64,000 bases of DNA from Pseudomonas synxantha. GTDB lineage: Bacteria > Pseudomonadota > Gammaproteobacteria > Pseudomonadales > Pseudomonadaceae. The notes beneath the pieces were generated by a model. That model was given only the letters and a program-made list of their open reading frames with translations. It searched no databases and was not told the origin of the DNA. A program made the translations under genes and the position numbers. The stretch covers positions 3,224,001 to 3,288,000 of the forward strand of contig NZ_LT629786.1 in NCBI RefSeq assembly GCF_900105675.1, written 5' to 3'. Of the stretch, positions 1 to 8,394 are shown one piece after another. The first letter of the stretch is position 1. The number at the start of each line of letters is the position of its first letter.

Positions 1-1
1 G

Positions 2-2077
2 CATCTGTTCCCCAGCACCGCCTTAGCTTTTTTCATTGGTCTCGGCTTCGCGTCAATGTCGACCAATACGTTCGCAGCCAACAGCTGGGACAATCTTCAG
101 CCTGATCGCGATGAGGTGATTGCCAGCCTCAACGTCGTCGAGTTGCTCAAGCGCCACCACTACAGCAAGCCGCCGCTGGACGACGCTCGCTCGGTGATCA
201 TCTACGACAGCTACCTCAAGCTGCTGGATCCGTCGCGCAGCTACTTCCTGGCCAGCGATATCGCTGAGTTCGACAAATGGAAGACGCAATTCGACGACTT
301 CCTCAAGAGTGGCGACCTGCAGCCCGGTTTCACCATCTACAAGCGTTACCTGGACCGCGTCAAGGCCCGTCTGGACTTCGCCCTGGGTGAGCTGGACAAA
401 GGCATCGACAAGCTCGACTTCACCCAGAAGGAAACCCTTCTGGTGGATCGCAAGGACGCTCCGTGGCTGACCAGCACCGCGGCCCTCGACGACCTGTGGC
501 GCAAACGCGTCAAGGACGAAGTGCTGCGCCTGAAGATCGCCGGCAAAGAGCCCAAGGCCATTCAGGAGCTGTTGACCAAGCGCTACAAGAATCAGTTGGC
601 GCGCCTGGACCAGACCCGTGCCGAAGATATCTTCCAGGCCTACATCAACACCTTTGCGATGTCCTACGACCCGCACACCAATTATCTGTCGCCAGATAAC
701 GCGGAAAATTTCGATATCAACATGAGTCTGTCCCTGGAAGGCATCGGTGCAGTCCTGCAAAGCGACAACGACCAGGTCAAGATCGTACGCCTGGTGCCGG
801 CAGGTCCGGCGGACAAGACCAAACAGGTCGCCCCGGCGGACAAGATCATCGGCGTGGCCCAGGCTGACAAAGAGATGGTCGATGTGGTCGGCTGGCGCCT
901 GGACGAAGTGGTCAAGCTGATCCGTGGGCCGAAAGGCAGCGTGGTGCGCCTCGAAGTGATTCCGCACACCAATGCACCGAACGACCAGACCAGCAAGATC
1001 GTGTCCATAACCCGCGAAGCGGTGAAGCTCGAAGACCAGGCCGTGCAGAAGAAAGTCCTCAACCTCAAGCAGGATGGCAAGGACTACAAGCTGGGCGTGA
1101 TTGAAATCCCGGCCTTCTACCTGGACTTCAAGGCCTTCCGTGCAGGTGATCCGGACTACAAGTCGACCACCCGCGACGTGAAGAAAATCCTCACGGAACT
1201 GCAGAAAGACAAAGTCGACGGCGTGGTCATCGACCTGCGCAACAACGGCGGCGGCTCCCTGCAGGAAGCCACCGAGCTGACCAGCCTGTTTATCGACAAG
1301 GGCCCGACCGTGTTGGTGCGCAACGCTGACGGCCGCGTCGACGTGCTGGAAGACGAGAACCCGGGCGCCTTCTACAAGGGGCCGATGGCGTTGCTGGTCA
1401 ACCGTCTCTCGGCCTCGGCCTCGGAAATTTTCGCCGGCGCCATGCAGGACTATCACCGTGCGATGATCATCGGCGGCCAGACCTTCGGCAAAGGTACCGT
1501 GCAGACCATCCAGCCGCTGAACCATGGTGAACTCAAGCTGACGCTGGCCAAGTTCTACCGGGTTTCCGGGCAGAGCACCCAGCACCAGGGCGTGCTGCCG
1601 GATATCGATTTCCCATCGATCATCGACACCAAGGAAATCGGCGAAAGCGCCCTGCCTGAAGCCATGCCATGGGACACCATCCGCCCTGCGATCAAGCCGG
1701 CATCGGATCCGTTCAAGCCGTTCCTGGCGCAGTTGAAGGCTGACCACGATACCCGCTCCGCCAAGGATGCCGAGTTCGTGTTTATCCGTGACAAGCTGGC
1801 CCTGGCCAAGAAGCTGATGGAAGAGAAAACCGTCAGCCTCAACGAAGCGGATCGCCGTGCACAGCACTCCAGCATCGAGAACCAGCAACTGGTGCTGGAA
1901 AACACCCGCCGCAAGGCCAAAGGTGAAGATCCGCTCAAAGAGCTGAAGAAAGAAGATGAAGACGCACTGCCGGCCGAAGCCGATAAAACCAAGCCGGAAG
2001 ATGACGCCTACTTGGCCGAAACCGGTCGGATCCTGCTCGATTACCTGAAAATCACCAAGCAGGTGGCCAAGCAGTAA
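2..2077 (+). CDS. prc: Carboxy-terminal (tail-specific) processing protease Prc, 5' end cut by window
   Basis: Periplasmic S41-family serine protease that degrades or trims proteins from their C-termini; the Pseudomonas orthologue (Prc/AlgO) acts in envelope stress and MucA turnover. The reading frame is open from base 2, so the start codon lies a few codons upstream. The first residues visible form a signal peptide (hydrophobic stretch ending Phe-Ala-Ala before Asn-Ser-Trp). A PDZ domain follows in the middle third, then the S41 domain. By alignment with E. coli Tsp the catalytic Ser is at codon 1415-1417 within SASASE, the supporting Asp at 1448-1450 and the Lys of FGKG at 1490-1492. The charged C-terminal region fits the family. 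The 691 codons seen match the usual length of about 680-700. A strong terminator follows. Confidence 0.97.
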   Translation, partial: HLFPSTALAFFIGLGFASMSTNTFAANSWDNLQPDRDEVIASLNVVELLKRHHYSKPPLDDARSVIIYDSYLKLLDPSRSYFLASDIAEFDKWKTQFDDFLKSGDLQPGFTIYKRYLDRVKARLDFALGELDKGIDKLDFTQKETLLVDRKDAPWLTSTAALDDLWRKRVKDEVLRLKIAGKEPKAIQELLTKRYKNQLARLDQTRAEDIFQAYINTFAMSYDPHTNYLSPDNAENFDINMSLSLEGIGAVLQSDNDQVKIVRLVPAGPADKTKQVAPADKIIGVAQADKEMVDVVGWRLDEVVKLIRGPKGSVVRLEVIPHTNAPNDQTSKIVSITREAVKLEDQAVQKKVLNLKQDGKDYKLGVIEIPAFYLDFKAFRAGDPDYKSTTRDVKKILTELQKDKVDGVVIDLRNNGGGSLQEATELTSLFIDKGPTVLVRNADGRVDVLEDENPGAFYKGPMALLVNRLSASASEIFAGAMQDYHRAMIIGGQTFGKGTVQTIQPLNHGELKLTLAKFYRVSGQSTQHQGVLPDIDFPSIIDTKEIGESALPEAMPWDTIRPAIKPASDPFKPFLAQLKADHDTRSAKDAEFVFIRDKLALAKKLMEEKTVSLNEADRRAQHSSIENQQLVLENTRRKAKGEDPLKELKKEDEDALPAEADKTKPEDDAYLAETGRILLDYLKITKQVAKQ

Positions 2078-2144
2078 ATGATGGCAATTTAATATGAGCG
2101 CTCCATGGAGTGTCATCATATAGACATCATTCTGTCGTGAAATG

Positions 2145-2182
2145 AAAGGACCGCAGGCTTAATGCCTGCGGTCCTTTTTTTT
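2145..2182 (+). terminator. Intrinsic terminator after prc
   Basis: A 14-bp GC-rich stem (AAAGGACCGCAGGC pairing with GCCTGCGGTCCTTT) around a five-base loop runs into a T tract. It sits 67 bp past the prc stop and just ahead of the next gene, so it separates the two transcription units. Confidence 0.9.
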
Positions 2183-2196
2183 CGATCGAGATCGCC

Positions 2197-3966
2197 ATGA
2201 CCATGACCGAACAGCTGAATGCATTGGGCTCAATCCTGGCTCAACGCAGCCTGCACAGCTTGTTCCAACCGATCATTTGCTTGTCGCAGCGGCGCATTCT
2301 CGGTTACGAAGCCCTCAGCCGCGGCCCGTCCAACAGCCCCCTGCACTCCCCCGTCGCGCTATTCTGCGTAGCCCGCCAGGCCGGGCGCCTGAGCGAGTTG
2401 GAAATGGCGTGTCGGGAGAGCGCGTGCCGGCGTTTCAGCGATCAGAAACTGCCGGGCAAGCTGTTTCTCAATATCTCACCAGAATCCTTGATGGAGACTG
2501 CGCATCAGCCGGGGCGCACCCTGCAACTGCTGCGCGACTTCGGTATTGCGCCCAGCCAGGTGGTGATCGAACTCACCGAGCAGACGCCCACCGATGATTT
2601 CGCCCTGCTGCAAACCGCCCTGCACCATTACCGCGACATGGGCTTTGCCATAGCCCTTGATGACCTGGGTGCCGGTTATTCCAGCCTGCGATTGTGGTCG
2701 GAGCTACGTCCGGACTACGTGAAGATCGACCGGCACTTTATCGACGGCATTCACCAGGACGCACTCAAGCGCGAATTTGTCGGCTCGATTCTGCAGATCG
2801 CCAGGGCATCCCGCGCCCAAGTGATTGCCGAGGGGATCGAACGAACGGAGGAACTGGCAGTGTTGACCGAGATGGGTGTCGACTTGATTCAAGGTTACCT
2901 GCTCTGCCGCCCGCAGGAGCATCCGCCTCAGGAAGCGCGCCTGATGCTGCCCAAACTCGATAACGCCGCCACTGCCCTCAATGACGAAGGCAGTGACCTC
3001 AGTGCCCTGCTCAATGAGCAACCAGCGGTGGATCAAGAGACTGCCACGGCCCAAGTGCTGGAATCGTTCCGTCGCCAGGCTAACCTCAATTCGCTGGCGG
3101 TGCTGGATGGCTGCGGTCGCCCCGTCGGTATTGTGCATCGGCATTCGTTGTCGGACGCGCTGCTCAAGCCGTTCGCAACGGATCTATTCGCGCGCAAACC
3201 CATCAGCCGCTTGATGAGCAGTGACTTCCTGGCGGTGGAGTTGAGCCAGTCCTTGCAACAGGTCAGTCGCTTGCTGACCAGTCGCGCGCGACAGCGCATC
3301 GAAGAAGATTTCATCATCACCTTGAACGGCGATTACCTGGGCTTGGGCCGGGTCATCGATGTGCTCAAGTTGATCACCGAACTGAAAATCCAGCAGGCAC
3401 GCTACGCCAACCCACTGACCTTGCTACCCGGCAACGTGCCGATCCAGCAGTGCCTGACGCGACTGTTACAGCAACAGCGCGAGTCAGTGATCTGCTATGT
3501 GGATATCGACAGTTTCAAGCCGTTCAATGACATCTACGGCTACGGGCGTGGAGATGAAGTGTTGCTATGTCTGGCACAATGCCTGAACGACCGGGTTGAC
3601 CCCAGCCGCGACTTTGTCGGGCATATCGGTGGCGATGATTTTCTGCTGGTGCTGGGCCCGCAAGACTGGCGCAAGCGGCTTAACCAGTTGCTGGATGATT
3701 TCCACACCCAATGTCGACGCTTTTACCGCCCCGAGCACGTTGATGCTGGCTGCTTTGTCGCACTCAACCGCCAAGGCGTGCGCCAGGAGTTCGCCCTGCT
3801 GTCGCTGTCCATTGGCGTGGTGCATCTGTACCCACAGGCCTGCGCAGAGCTCGATGCCAGCCAGTTGGCAGAGTTGGCCTCACAAGCCAAGCACCAGGCC
3901 AAGGACGTGGCCGGCTACAGCATCCATGTGATCGACAGCATGGACAGAGTCCCCCAGGCGCTTTAG
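2197..3966 (+). CDS. EAL-CBS-GGDEF protein, predicted c-di-GMP phosphodiesterase
   Basis: A 589-residue cytoplasmic signalling protein; no membrane segment or signal peptide is visible. Residues about 15-250 form an EAL domain with the catalytic set intact: YEALSRG (Glu38), the Asn of LFLNIS, VIELTE, the double Asp of ALDDLGAGYSS, the Lys of KIDRHF, VIAEGIE and IQGYLL. A CBS-type regulatory region follows (about 280-400). The C-terminal GGDEF-like domain has GGDDF near residue 478 instead of GGDEF. I therefore expect cyclic-di-GMP hydrolysis, with the GGDEF-like part perhaps sensing GTP; diguanylate cyclase activity is uncertain. The place next to prc matches PA3258 beside PA3257 in P. aeruginosa, from memory. 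The gene overlaps the convergent gene after it by 4 bp. Confidence 0.93.
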   Translation: MTMTEQLNALGSILAQRSLHSLFQPIICLSQRRILGYEALSRGPSNSPLHSPVALFCVARQAGRLSELEMACRESACRRFSDQKLPGKLFLNISPESLMETAHQPGRTLQLLRDFGIAPSQVVIELTEQTPTDDFALLQTALHHYRDMGFAIALDDLGAGYSSLRLWSELRPDYVKIDRHFIDGIHQDALKREFVGSILQIARASRAQVIAEGIERTEELAVLTEMGVDLIQGYLLCRPQEHPPQEARLMLPKLDNAATALNDEGSDLSALLNEQPAVDQETATAQVLESFRRQANLNSLAVLDGCGRPVGIVHRHSLSDALLKPFATDLFARKPISRLMSSDFLAVELSQSLQQVSRLLTSRARQRIEEDFIITLNGDYLGLGRVIDVLKLITELKIQQARYANPLTLLPGNVPIQQCLTRLLQQQRESVICYVDIDSFKPFNDIYGYGRGDEVLLCLAQCLNDRVDPSRDFVGHIGGDDFLLVLGPQDWRKRLNQLLDDFHTQCRRFYRPEHVDAGCFVALNRQGVRQEFALLSLSIGVVHLYPQACAELDASQLAELASQAKHQAKDVAGYSIHVIDSMDRVPQAL

Positions 3967-4334
3967 GCCTCGGCGGATTCCGGGTACTCGTACTCGAATA
4001 CCCGCACCACTTCCGAAGCATGCCAGGACGCAGCGGCCACACCATCAGACGGCCCGCTGAAACGCCCCAGCCGCTCCACACACTCAAAGAAACCGGTGCG
4101 CGGCAGGCGGCTGGCGCCCTGGCTTATCACCAGTGAACTGCGCAGCGGCTGCTCGGCCTTGGCATCCAGCGCCGCCAGATGTTCCAGGGCGGCGGCCAGG
4201 GTCTGCATGGCCGGGGTCGGGAACTGCAGGCGCTCCAGCAGCGCCCGGTACGTCAGCAAATGGCGCTGGCGACGTGCCTGGTCCAGTTCATTGAGTAACC
4301 CATCCCAGTGCTGACGGCTGATACGTAGGCTCAA
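3963..4334 (-). CDS. Conserved hypothetical protein, partner of an XRE gene
   Basis: A 123-residue soluble protein with a helical N-terminal half rich in Leu, Gln and Arg and an acidic C-terminus. I do not recognise a family. Its start overlaps the stop of the upstream XRE-type gene by 4 bp (ATGA), so translation is probably coupled and the two products may act together. That arrangement is compatible with a toxin-antitoxin-like or regulator-partner pair, but nothing in the sequence shows toxicity. The 3' end overlaps the convergent EAL gene. Confidence 0.7.
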   Translation of the reverse strand: MSLRISRQHWDGLLNELDQARRQRHLLTYRALLERLQFPTPAMQTLAAALEHLAALDAKAEQPLRSSLVISQGASRLPRTGFFECVERLGRFSGPSDGVAAASWHASEVVRVFEYEYPESAEA

Positions 4335-4669
4335 GACTCATCCCTCCAACCTGCAACGCCCAATTCCCAAGCCAGGCTGCGGCGAATGGCGGCATCCGGC
4401 TGGCGTTCACCACTTTCAATCAATCCAAGATACGAAGGGCTGATCCCCACCGTGCGTGACAAGGTCTCGATCGCCAGGCCCTTGGCTTCACGCAGGCCGC
4501 GCAGGTCTGCGAGCGGGCGCAGGTCCTGATCGGTGGCGATGGGGGCGACAGGTGAAGGAGCGAGTGTAGGTTGCTGCTGACCGGCAGCTTTTAGCAGCGC
4601 CTGGTACTGGTCCCATGGCAACACCGCATACTCGGGTTCGCCATTGCGTGAAATGATCTGGATATCCAT
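4331..4669 (-). CDS. XRE-type helix-turn-helix regulator
   Basis: A 112-residue DNA-binding protein. The N-terminal 30 residues (MDIQIISRNGEPEYAVLPW) resemble the short beta/helix lead-in seen in small antitoxin-type regulators. The C-terminal half is an XRE/Cro HTH (LRGLREAKGLAIETLS, then GISPSYLGLIESGERQP). The frame stays open to a GTG at 4693, but the ATG at 4669 is chosen because the conserved-looking sequence begins there and a weak GGGG ribosome site precedes it. An inverted repeat just upstream (4692-4706) is a likely autoregulatory operator. It is the first gene of a two-gene operon. Confidence 0.82.
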   Translation of the reverse strand: MDIQIISRNGEPEYAVLPWDQYQALLKAAGQQQPTLAPSPVAPIATDQDLRPLADLRGLREAKGLAIETLSRTVGISPSYLGLIESGERQPDAAIRRSLAWELGVAGWRDES

Positions 4670-4691
4670 GACTGCCCCGTAGGATAAAAAC

Positions 4692-4706
4692 ACTTACTAA
4701 GTAAGT
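4692..4706. promoter_or_regulatory. Inverted repeat upstream of the XRE gene, candidate operator
   Basis: The sequence ACTTAC-TAA-GTAAGT is a perfect 6-bp inverted repeat with a 3-bp centre, 22 bp upstream of the chosen ATG of the XRE gene. HTH regulators of this size usually repress themselves from such sites; the assignment is inference. Confidence 0.5.
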
Positions 4707-4765
4707 TCTTTCCTTAGAAGTGTAATCCTAACAGCCACAAAGGTCGTAGGGGATACCCAGCATCA

Positions 4766-5221
4766 TTAGTTTTTTTGCGGGTTTTCCTGGGCCAGCAGTT
4801 CAGGCGTTGCAGGCAGGCGCTCAACCACCGCCAGTTTTTCCGGACGCTGCGCCTCGCGCCAGGCCCGAAAGGCGCTCAGTTCGCCGCTCAGGGTCTTCAT
4901 GACCCATGCCAGCACTGCAATGTCGTCGAGCATGCCGAACATGGGGATAAAGTCCGGGATCGCATCAACCGGGCTGAGGAAGTACATCAGCCCCGCCACC
5001 ACCGAGATCAGCGCCTTGGGACTGATCGCCCGGTATTCGCCGCGCCAGTAAGCCAGGCACAGGGCCTGGAGCAATTTGAGATCATCCTTGAGCTGGCCCA
5101 GCCGGTTGCCTTGGCTTGAGCCTTTGGCGGCGACGGCAAACAGCAGGGTCGGTAAGCGCCCACGACCCAGCAGACGAGCCGCCATAGGCAGGAAACGGGT
5201 GAAATTGAAAGGTGGTTTCAT
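4766..5221 (-). CDS. DUF1232 (YkvA-type) membrane protein
   Basis: A 151-residue protein with the DUF1232 signature at about residues 80-105: a hydrophobic stretch followed by YFLSPVDAIPDFIPMFGMLDD, which continues into an IAVLAW segment. Members are small inner-membrane or membrane-associated proteins of unknown function. Basic residues at the N-terminus precede the hydrophobic region. The gene stands alone on the minus strand, with a 72-bp gap to the XRE pair. Confidence 0.85.
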   Translation of the reverse strand: MKPPFNFTRFLPMAARLLGRGRLPTLLFAVAAKGSSQGNRLGQLKDDLKLLQALCLAYWRGEYRAISPKALISVVAGLMYFLSPVDAIPDFIPMFGMLDDIAVLAWVMKTLSGELSAFRAWREAQRPEKLAVVERLPATPELLAQENPQKN

Positions 5222-5250
5222 CGGTCACTCCAGTTCCAGGCGATATAAAA

Positions 5251-5277
5251 GGTTATCCACACAAATTGTGGATAACC
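5251..5277. repeat. Inverted pair of DnaA-box-like sequences
   Basis: GGTTATCCACA and TGTGGATAACC form a perfect 11-bp inverted repeat around a 5-bp spacer. Each arm contains TTATCCACA, an exact match to the DnaA box consensus TTATNCACA. It lies 30 bp upstream of the DUF1232 start. No T tract follows, so a terminator is unlikely. It may be a DnaA-binding regulatory or titration site, or chance. Confidence 0.55.
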
Positions 5278-5357
5278 TTGTGAACAGAGCCTGTTTTATC
5301 GGCTGAAAGCCACGCTCTATAAGGCTTGCAGTCAGATCGGGCGTTTTTTGCGCACAT

Positions 5358-5386
5358 AAAAAAAACCCAAGATTTCATTGACTTGG
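5358..5386 (-). terminator. Terminator-like hairpin in the 5278-5520 intergenic stretch
   Basis: Read on the minus strand, CCAAG and CTTGG pair around a 10-base loop and are followed by GTTTTTTTT. The nearest minus-strand gene upstream (FKBP) already has its own terminator at 5521-5551, so this second one may end a small RNA started near 5470-5500, or be a relic. The rest of 5278-5520 holds no ORF I can support. A REP-like palindrome (GGGCAAGCTTGCCC) lies at about 5468-5481. Confidence 0.45.
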
Positions 5387-5520
5387 CATGCGCGTGCGGC
5401 TACCCGTGCTCGAGTCTTCTATCAGACTGTTTCCGCTGCCGTGGGTTCTATCGGATTTCACTGTAGGGGGCAAGCTTGCCCGCCACACTTAGCTCTGCGG
5501 CAACAAAAGTGAACCGGCAG

Positions 5521-5551
5521 AAACAACAACGCCCCGTCGAGACGGGGCGTT
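5521..5551 (-). terminator. Intrinsic terminator of the FKBP gene
   Basis: AACGCCCCGTC pairs with GACGGGGCGTT around a two-base core. On the minus strand this is followed by GTTGTTT. It lies 18 bp past the stop of the FKBP isomerase gene. Confidence 0.85.
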
Positions 5552-5568
5552 GTCTGTTCAGGCGCCGA

Positions 5569-6309
5569 TTACTTTTTGGCGGCTGGTGCAGCAGGTGCTT
5601 CAGCAGCGTCTGCCTTGGCTGGGTCCTTGATGGCCAGCAGTTCCAGGTCGAATACCAGCACGGAATTGGCTGGAATCGCCGGGCTCGGGCTCTGGGCGCC
5701 GTAGGCCAGGTCAGACGGGATGTACAGCTCGACCTTCTCGCCAACGTGCATCAGTTGCAGGCCTTCGACCCAACCCGGGATCACGCCGCTGACCGGCAGG
5801 TCAATCGGGCTACCGCGATCCACGGAGCTGTCAAAGGTGGTGCCGTTGGTGAGCTTGCCGGTGTAGTGCACAGTTACTACGTCGGTTGGCTTGGGCTGGG
5901 CGCCGTCGGCCTTCTTGACGATCTTGTACTGCAGGCCGGAAGCGGTGGTGACGACGCCATCTTTCTTGGCGTTGTCTTCGAGGAATTTCTTGCCGGCGGC
6001 TGCCGACTCTTCGCTCATCTTGGTCATGCGTTCTTCAGCACGCTTTTGCAGTGCGGCAAACGCCTCGACCAGTTCGTCATCCTTGAGCTTCTGTTCTTTC
6101 TTGCCGACGGCATCTTCAATGCCCTGGGCCACAGCTTTGGAGTCCAGGTCGTCCATGCCTTCCTGGGCAAGGCTCTTGCCCATGTTCAGGCCGATGCCAT
6201 AGGAAGCTTTCTGCGCCGGGGTTTTCAGCTCTACGCTGGTCTGCGAATCACAACCCGCAAGTACCAGGCTAACCAGGGCCACCGCCGCCGCCAACCGATG
6301 CTGTTTCAT
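5569..6309 (-). CDS. FKBP-type peptidyl-prolyl cis-trans isomerase, lipoprotein
   Basis: A 246-residue Mip/FkpA-like folding catalyst expected in the periplasm and anchored by lipid. The start at 6309 is preferred because it follows AAGGAAA and opens a lipoprotein signal, with the lipobox LAGC ending at Cys20. Residues about 30-115 are a charged helical dimerisation region. The FKBP domain follows, with recognisable stretches VTVHYTGKLTNGTTFDSS, VIPGWVEGLQLM, YIPSDLAYG and VFDLELL. The tail is rich in Ala, Pro and Lys. The gene is monocistronic with its own terminator. Confidence 0.93.
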   Translation of the reverse strand: MKQHRLAAAVALVSLVLAGCDSQTSVELKTPAQKASYGIGLNMGKSLAQEGMDDLDSKAVAQGIEDAVGKKEQKLKDDELVEAFAALQKRAEERMTKMSEESAAAGKKFLEDNAKKDGVVTTASGLQYKIVKKADGAQPKPTDVVTVHYTGKLTNGTTFDSSVDRGSPIDLPVSGVIPGWVEGLQLMHVGEKVELYIPSDLAYGAQSPSPAIPANSVLVFDLELLAIKDPAKADAAEAPAAPAAKK

Positions 6310-6556
6310 GCTATTTCCTTGTTCATGCGCCAAAAGGGCATTCGAATAAAGTCGCGAGCTTATCAGGCGGCCACGACCAATGGCTACCGGCATGTGAGCA
6401 GGAAACTTCTGATAAGTTCACGTGTTTAAAAGCATTTTCATTCATTATGGAGTACCGCGACGGATCGCGGGACCGCCTGCAACCAGGCTACTGGCTACTT
6501 GCCGCACCTGTGGTGTAGTGGCATAACAACGCGACAACTCGACAAGGATAGTTATC

Positions 6557-8365
6557 TTGCGCATTTTTTCCCGTGTTTTACTCCTGATACTCATCGCCCT
6601 CGGCCTGATCCTGGCCGTGGTGCTCTATTACACCATTAACCCCAAGCTGCCGGACTACGTGCCAGTGCAGCAGGTGCACTACCAGGATCAATGGAGTGCC
6701 GCTGACCGCCAGGTCTATTACTTCACGCCCCAAGGCACCCAGGTAAAAGGCCTGCACTACGACTGGTTCACGGCCCTGGAGTTGCCGTTCTCCGAGCAAC
6801 GCTTTGCCGCGCCGCAGTATCTGGCGCGCTTTGGCTTCCTGGTCGACCCCAAGCAGGTTCCCACCACGCAGAACCCAGGCAACCTGCCAGTGGGTTTCAC
6901 CCGACACCAGAACGCCGGCAGCAAGGTTCAGTACCTGGACGTCACCTGCGCCGCCTGCCACACCGGCGAACTGCACTTCAAAGGCCAGGCCCTGCGCATC
7001 GACGGTGGCTCTGCGCAACATGTATTACCCTCCAGCGTCCCGACCTTGCGCGGCGGCAGTTTCGGCCAGGCCCTGGTCGCCAGCCTTGCCGCTACCTACT
7101 ACAACCCCTGGAAGTTCGAGCGCTTTGCCCGCAGGGTCTTGGGTGACCGGTACGATGCCCAGCACGACCAACTGCGCAAGGACTTCAAGCAAGCGCTGGA
7201 CCAGTTCCTCAAGGTCGCCTGGAACGACACCCACCGCGGTCTTTATCCCACTGAAGAAGGCCCTGGCCGCACCGACGCCTTTGGCCGCATCGCCAATGCC
7301 AGCTTTGGCGACGCCATTTCCCCAGACAATTACCGCGTCGCCAACGCTCCAGTGGACTACCCGCAACTGTGGGATATCTGGACCTTCGACTGGGTGCAAT
7401 GGAACGGCTCGGCCCAGCAACCCATGGCGCGCAATATCGGTGAAGCCCTTGGCGTCGGTGCGACCTTGGCATTCTTCGACAGCGCCGGCCAACCGCTCCA
7501 GGGCGATGCCCGCTACCCGTCGAGCGTGCGGGTGGGCGACTTGCACCTGATCGAGGAAACCCTGCAACGCCTCAAGCCGCCAACCTGGCCGGAAGACTTG
7601 TTCGGCGCCATCGACAAACCCCTCGCCGCCCAGGGCCGTGCACTGTTCGCCGAAAACTGCGCTGGCTGCCACGTACCGACTGTTACCGAGGAAAATGGGC
7701 GCCCAGTACAGCAATTGAAAATGCTGCCTGTGGACTACATCGGCACCGACCCCGGCACCGCCAGCAACATTGCCGACCAGCGCTACGACCTCAGTGCCCT
7801 GCAATGGGACCCGGCCGAACTGGCCCAGCTGGATGTCCAATTGCACCCCACGCCCACCGCGCCGCTGGACCTGAAAAACATGTCCGTGGCCCAGGGCCTG
7901 GCCTACGTGACTGCCTTCGTCGAAGAACATGCCTACCGCGCTGCCGGCGTGACCCCAGCGCAGCGCCCGCAACTGGACGGATTCGGCCTGCCCATCGGCG
8001 TACGCGAATTACGTGCCTACAAAGCGCGGCCGCTGGCCGGCGTATGGGCCACCCCGCCGTTCCTGCACAACGGCTCGGTGCCGACGATCTACCAACTACT
8101 GTCGCCCCAGGACGAACGCAGCACTACCTTCTACAAGGGCACCTTCAATTACGACCCTCGCCACCTGGGCTTTGAAAGCGCCGCCTTCAAGAATGCCTTC
8201 CTGTTCGATACCCGGATCACCGGTAACCACAACAGCGGCCACGAATTCCGTGCAGGTGCACGCGGCAATGGCGTCATTGGCCGTGGCTTGCTGCCGCAGG
8301 AGCGCTGGTCGCTGCTCGAATACCTCAAAGTGCTGGGCGGCCCGCTGGAGCATCAACTGCCATGA
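6557..8365 (+). CDS. Periplasmic dihaem c-type protein, MauG/cytochrome c peroxidase superfamily, oxygenase-like
   Basis: A 602-residue exported haem protein. A TTG start follows AAGGATAG. An N-terminal hydrophobic segment (residues 7-25) acts as anchor or signal. Two c-type haem sites are visible, CAACH from residue 131 and CAGCH from residue 368. The C-terminal part carries LAGVWATPPFLHNGSVPTIY, the block typical of MauG-like dihaem proteins. About 600 residues is longer than normal dihaem peroxidases (about 330) and nearer to the rubber oxygenase RoxA and the oleate 10S-dioxygenase / diol synthase pair of P. aeruginosa (PA2077/PA2078). A fatty-acid or polyisoprenoid oxygenase role is inference. 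It is followed directly by a catalase-fold haem gene. Confidence 0.85.
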   Translation: MRIFSRVLLLILIALGLILAVVLYYTINPKLPDYVPVQQVHYQDQWSAADRQVYYFTPQGTQVKGLHYDWFTALELPFSEQRFAAPQYLARFGFLVDPKQVPTTQNPGNLPVGFTRHQNAGSKVQYLDVTCAACHTGELHFKGQALRIDGGSAQHVLPSSVPTLRGGSFGQALVASLAATYYNPWKFERFARRVLGDRYDAQHDQLRKDFKQALDQFLKVAWNDTHRGLYPTEEGPGRTDAFGRIANASFGDAISPDNYRVANAPVDYPQLWDIWTFDWVQWNGSAQQPMARNIGEALGVGATLAFFDSAGQPLQGDARYPSSVRVGDLHLIEETLQRLKPPTWPEDLFGAIDKPLAAQGRALFAENCAGCHVPTVTEENGRPVQQLKMLPVDYIGTDPGTASNIADQRYDLSALQWDPAELAQLDVQLHPTPTAPLDLKNMSVAQGLAYVTAFVEEHAYRAAGVTPAQRPQLDGFGLPIGVRELRAYKARPLAGVWATPPFLHNGSVPTIYQLLSPQDERSTTFYKGTFNYDPRHLGFESAAFKNAFLFDTRITGNHNSGHEFRAGARGNGVIGRGLLPQERWSLLEYLKVLGGPLEHQLP

Positions 8366-8394
8366 TTATCCGATCGCAAAACAAGGACCGTTCC

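Noticed and set aside
53-2119. A 688-codon open frame on the minus strand opposite prc
   Set aside because: It mirrors prc completely; prc has clear S41 motifs and the antisense product has no recognisable domain. Long antisense frames are expected in GC-rich DNA.
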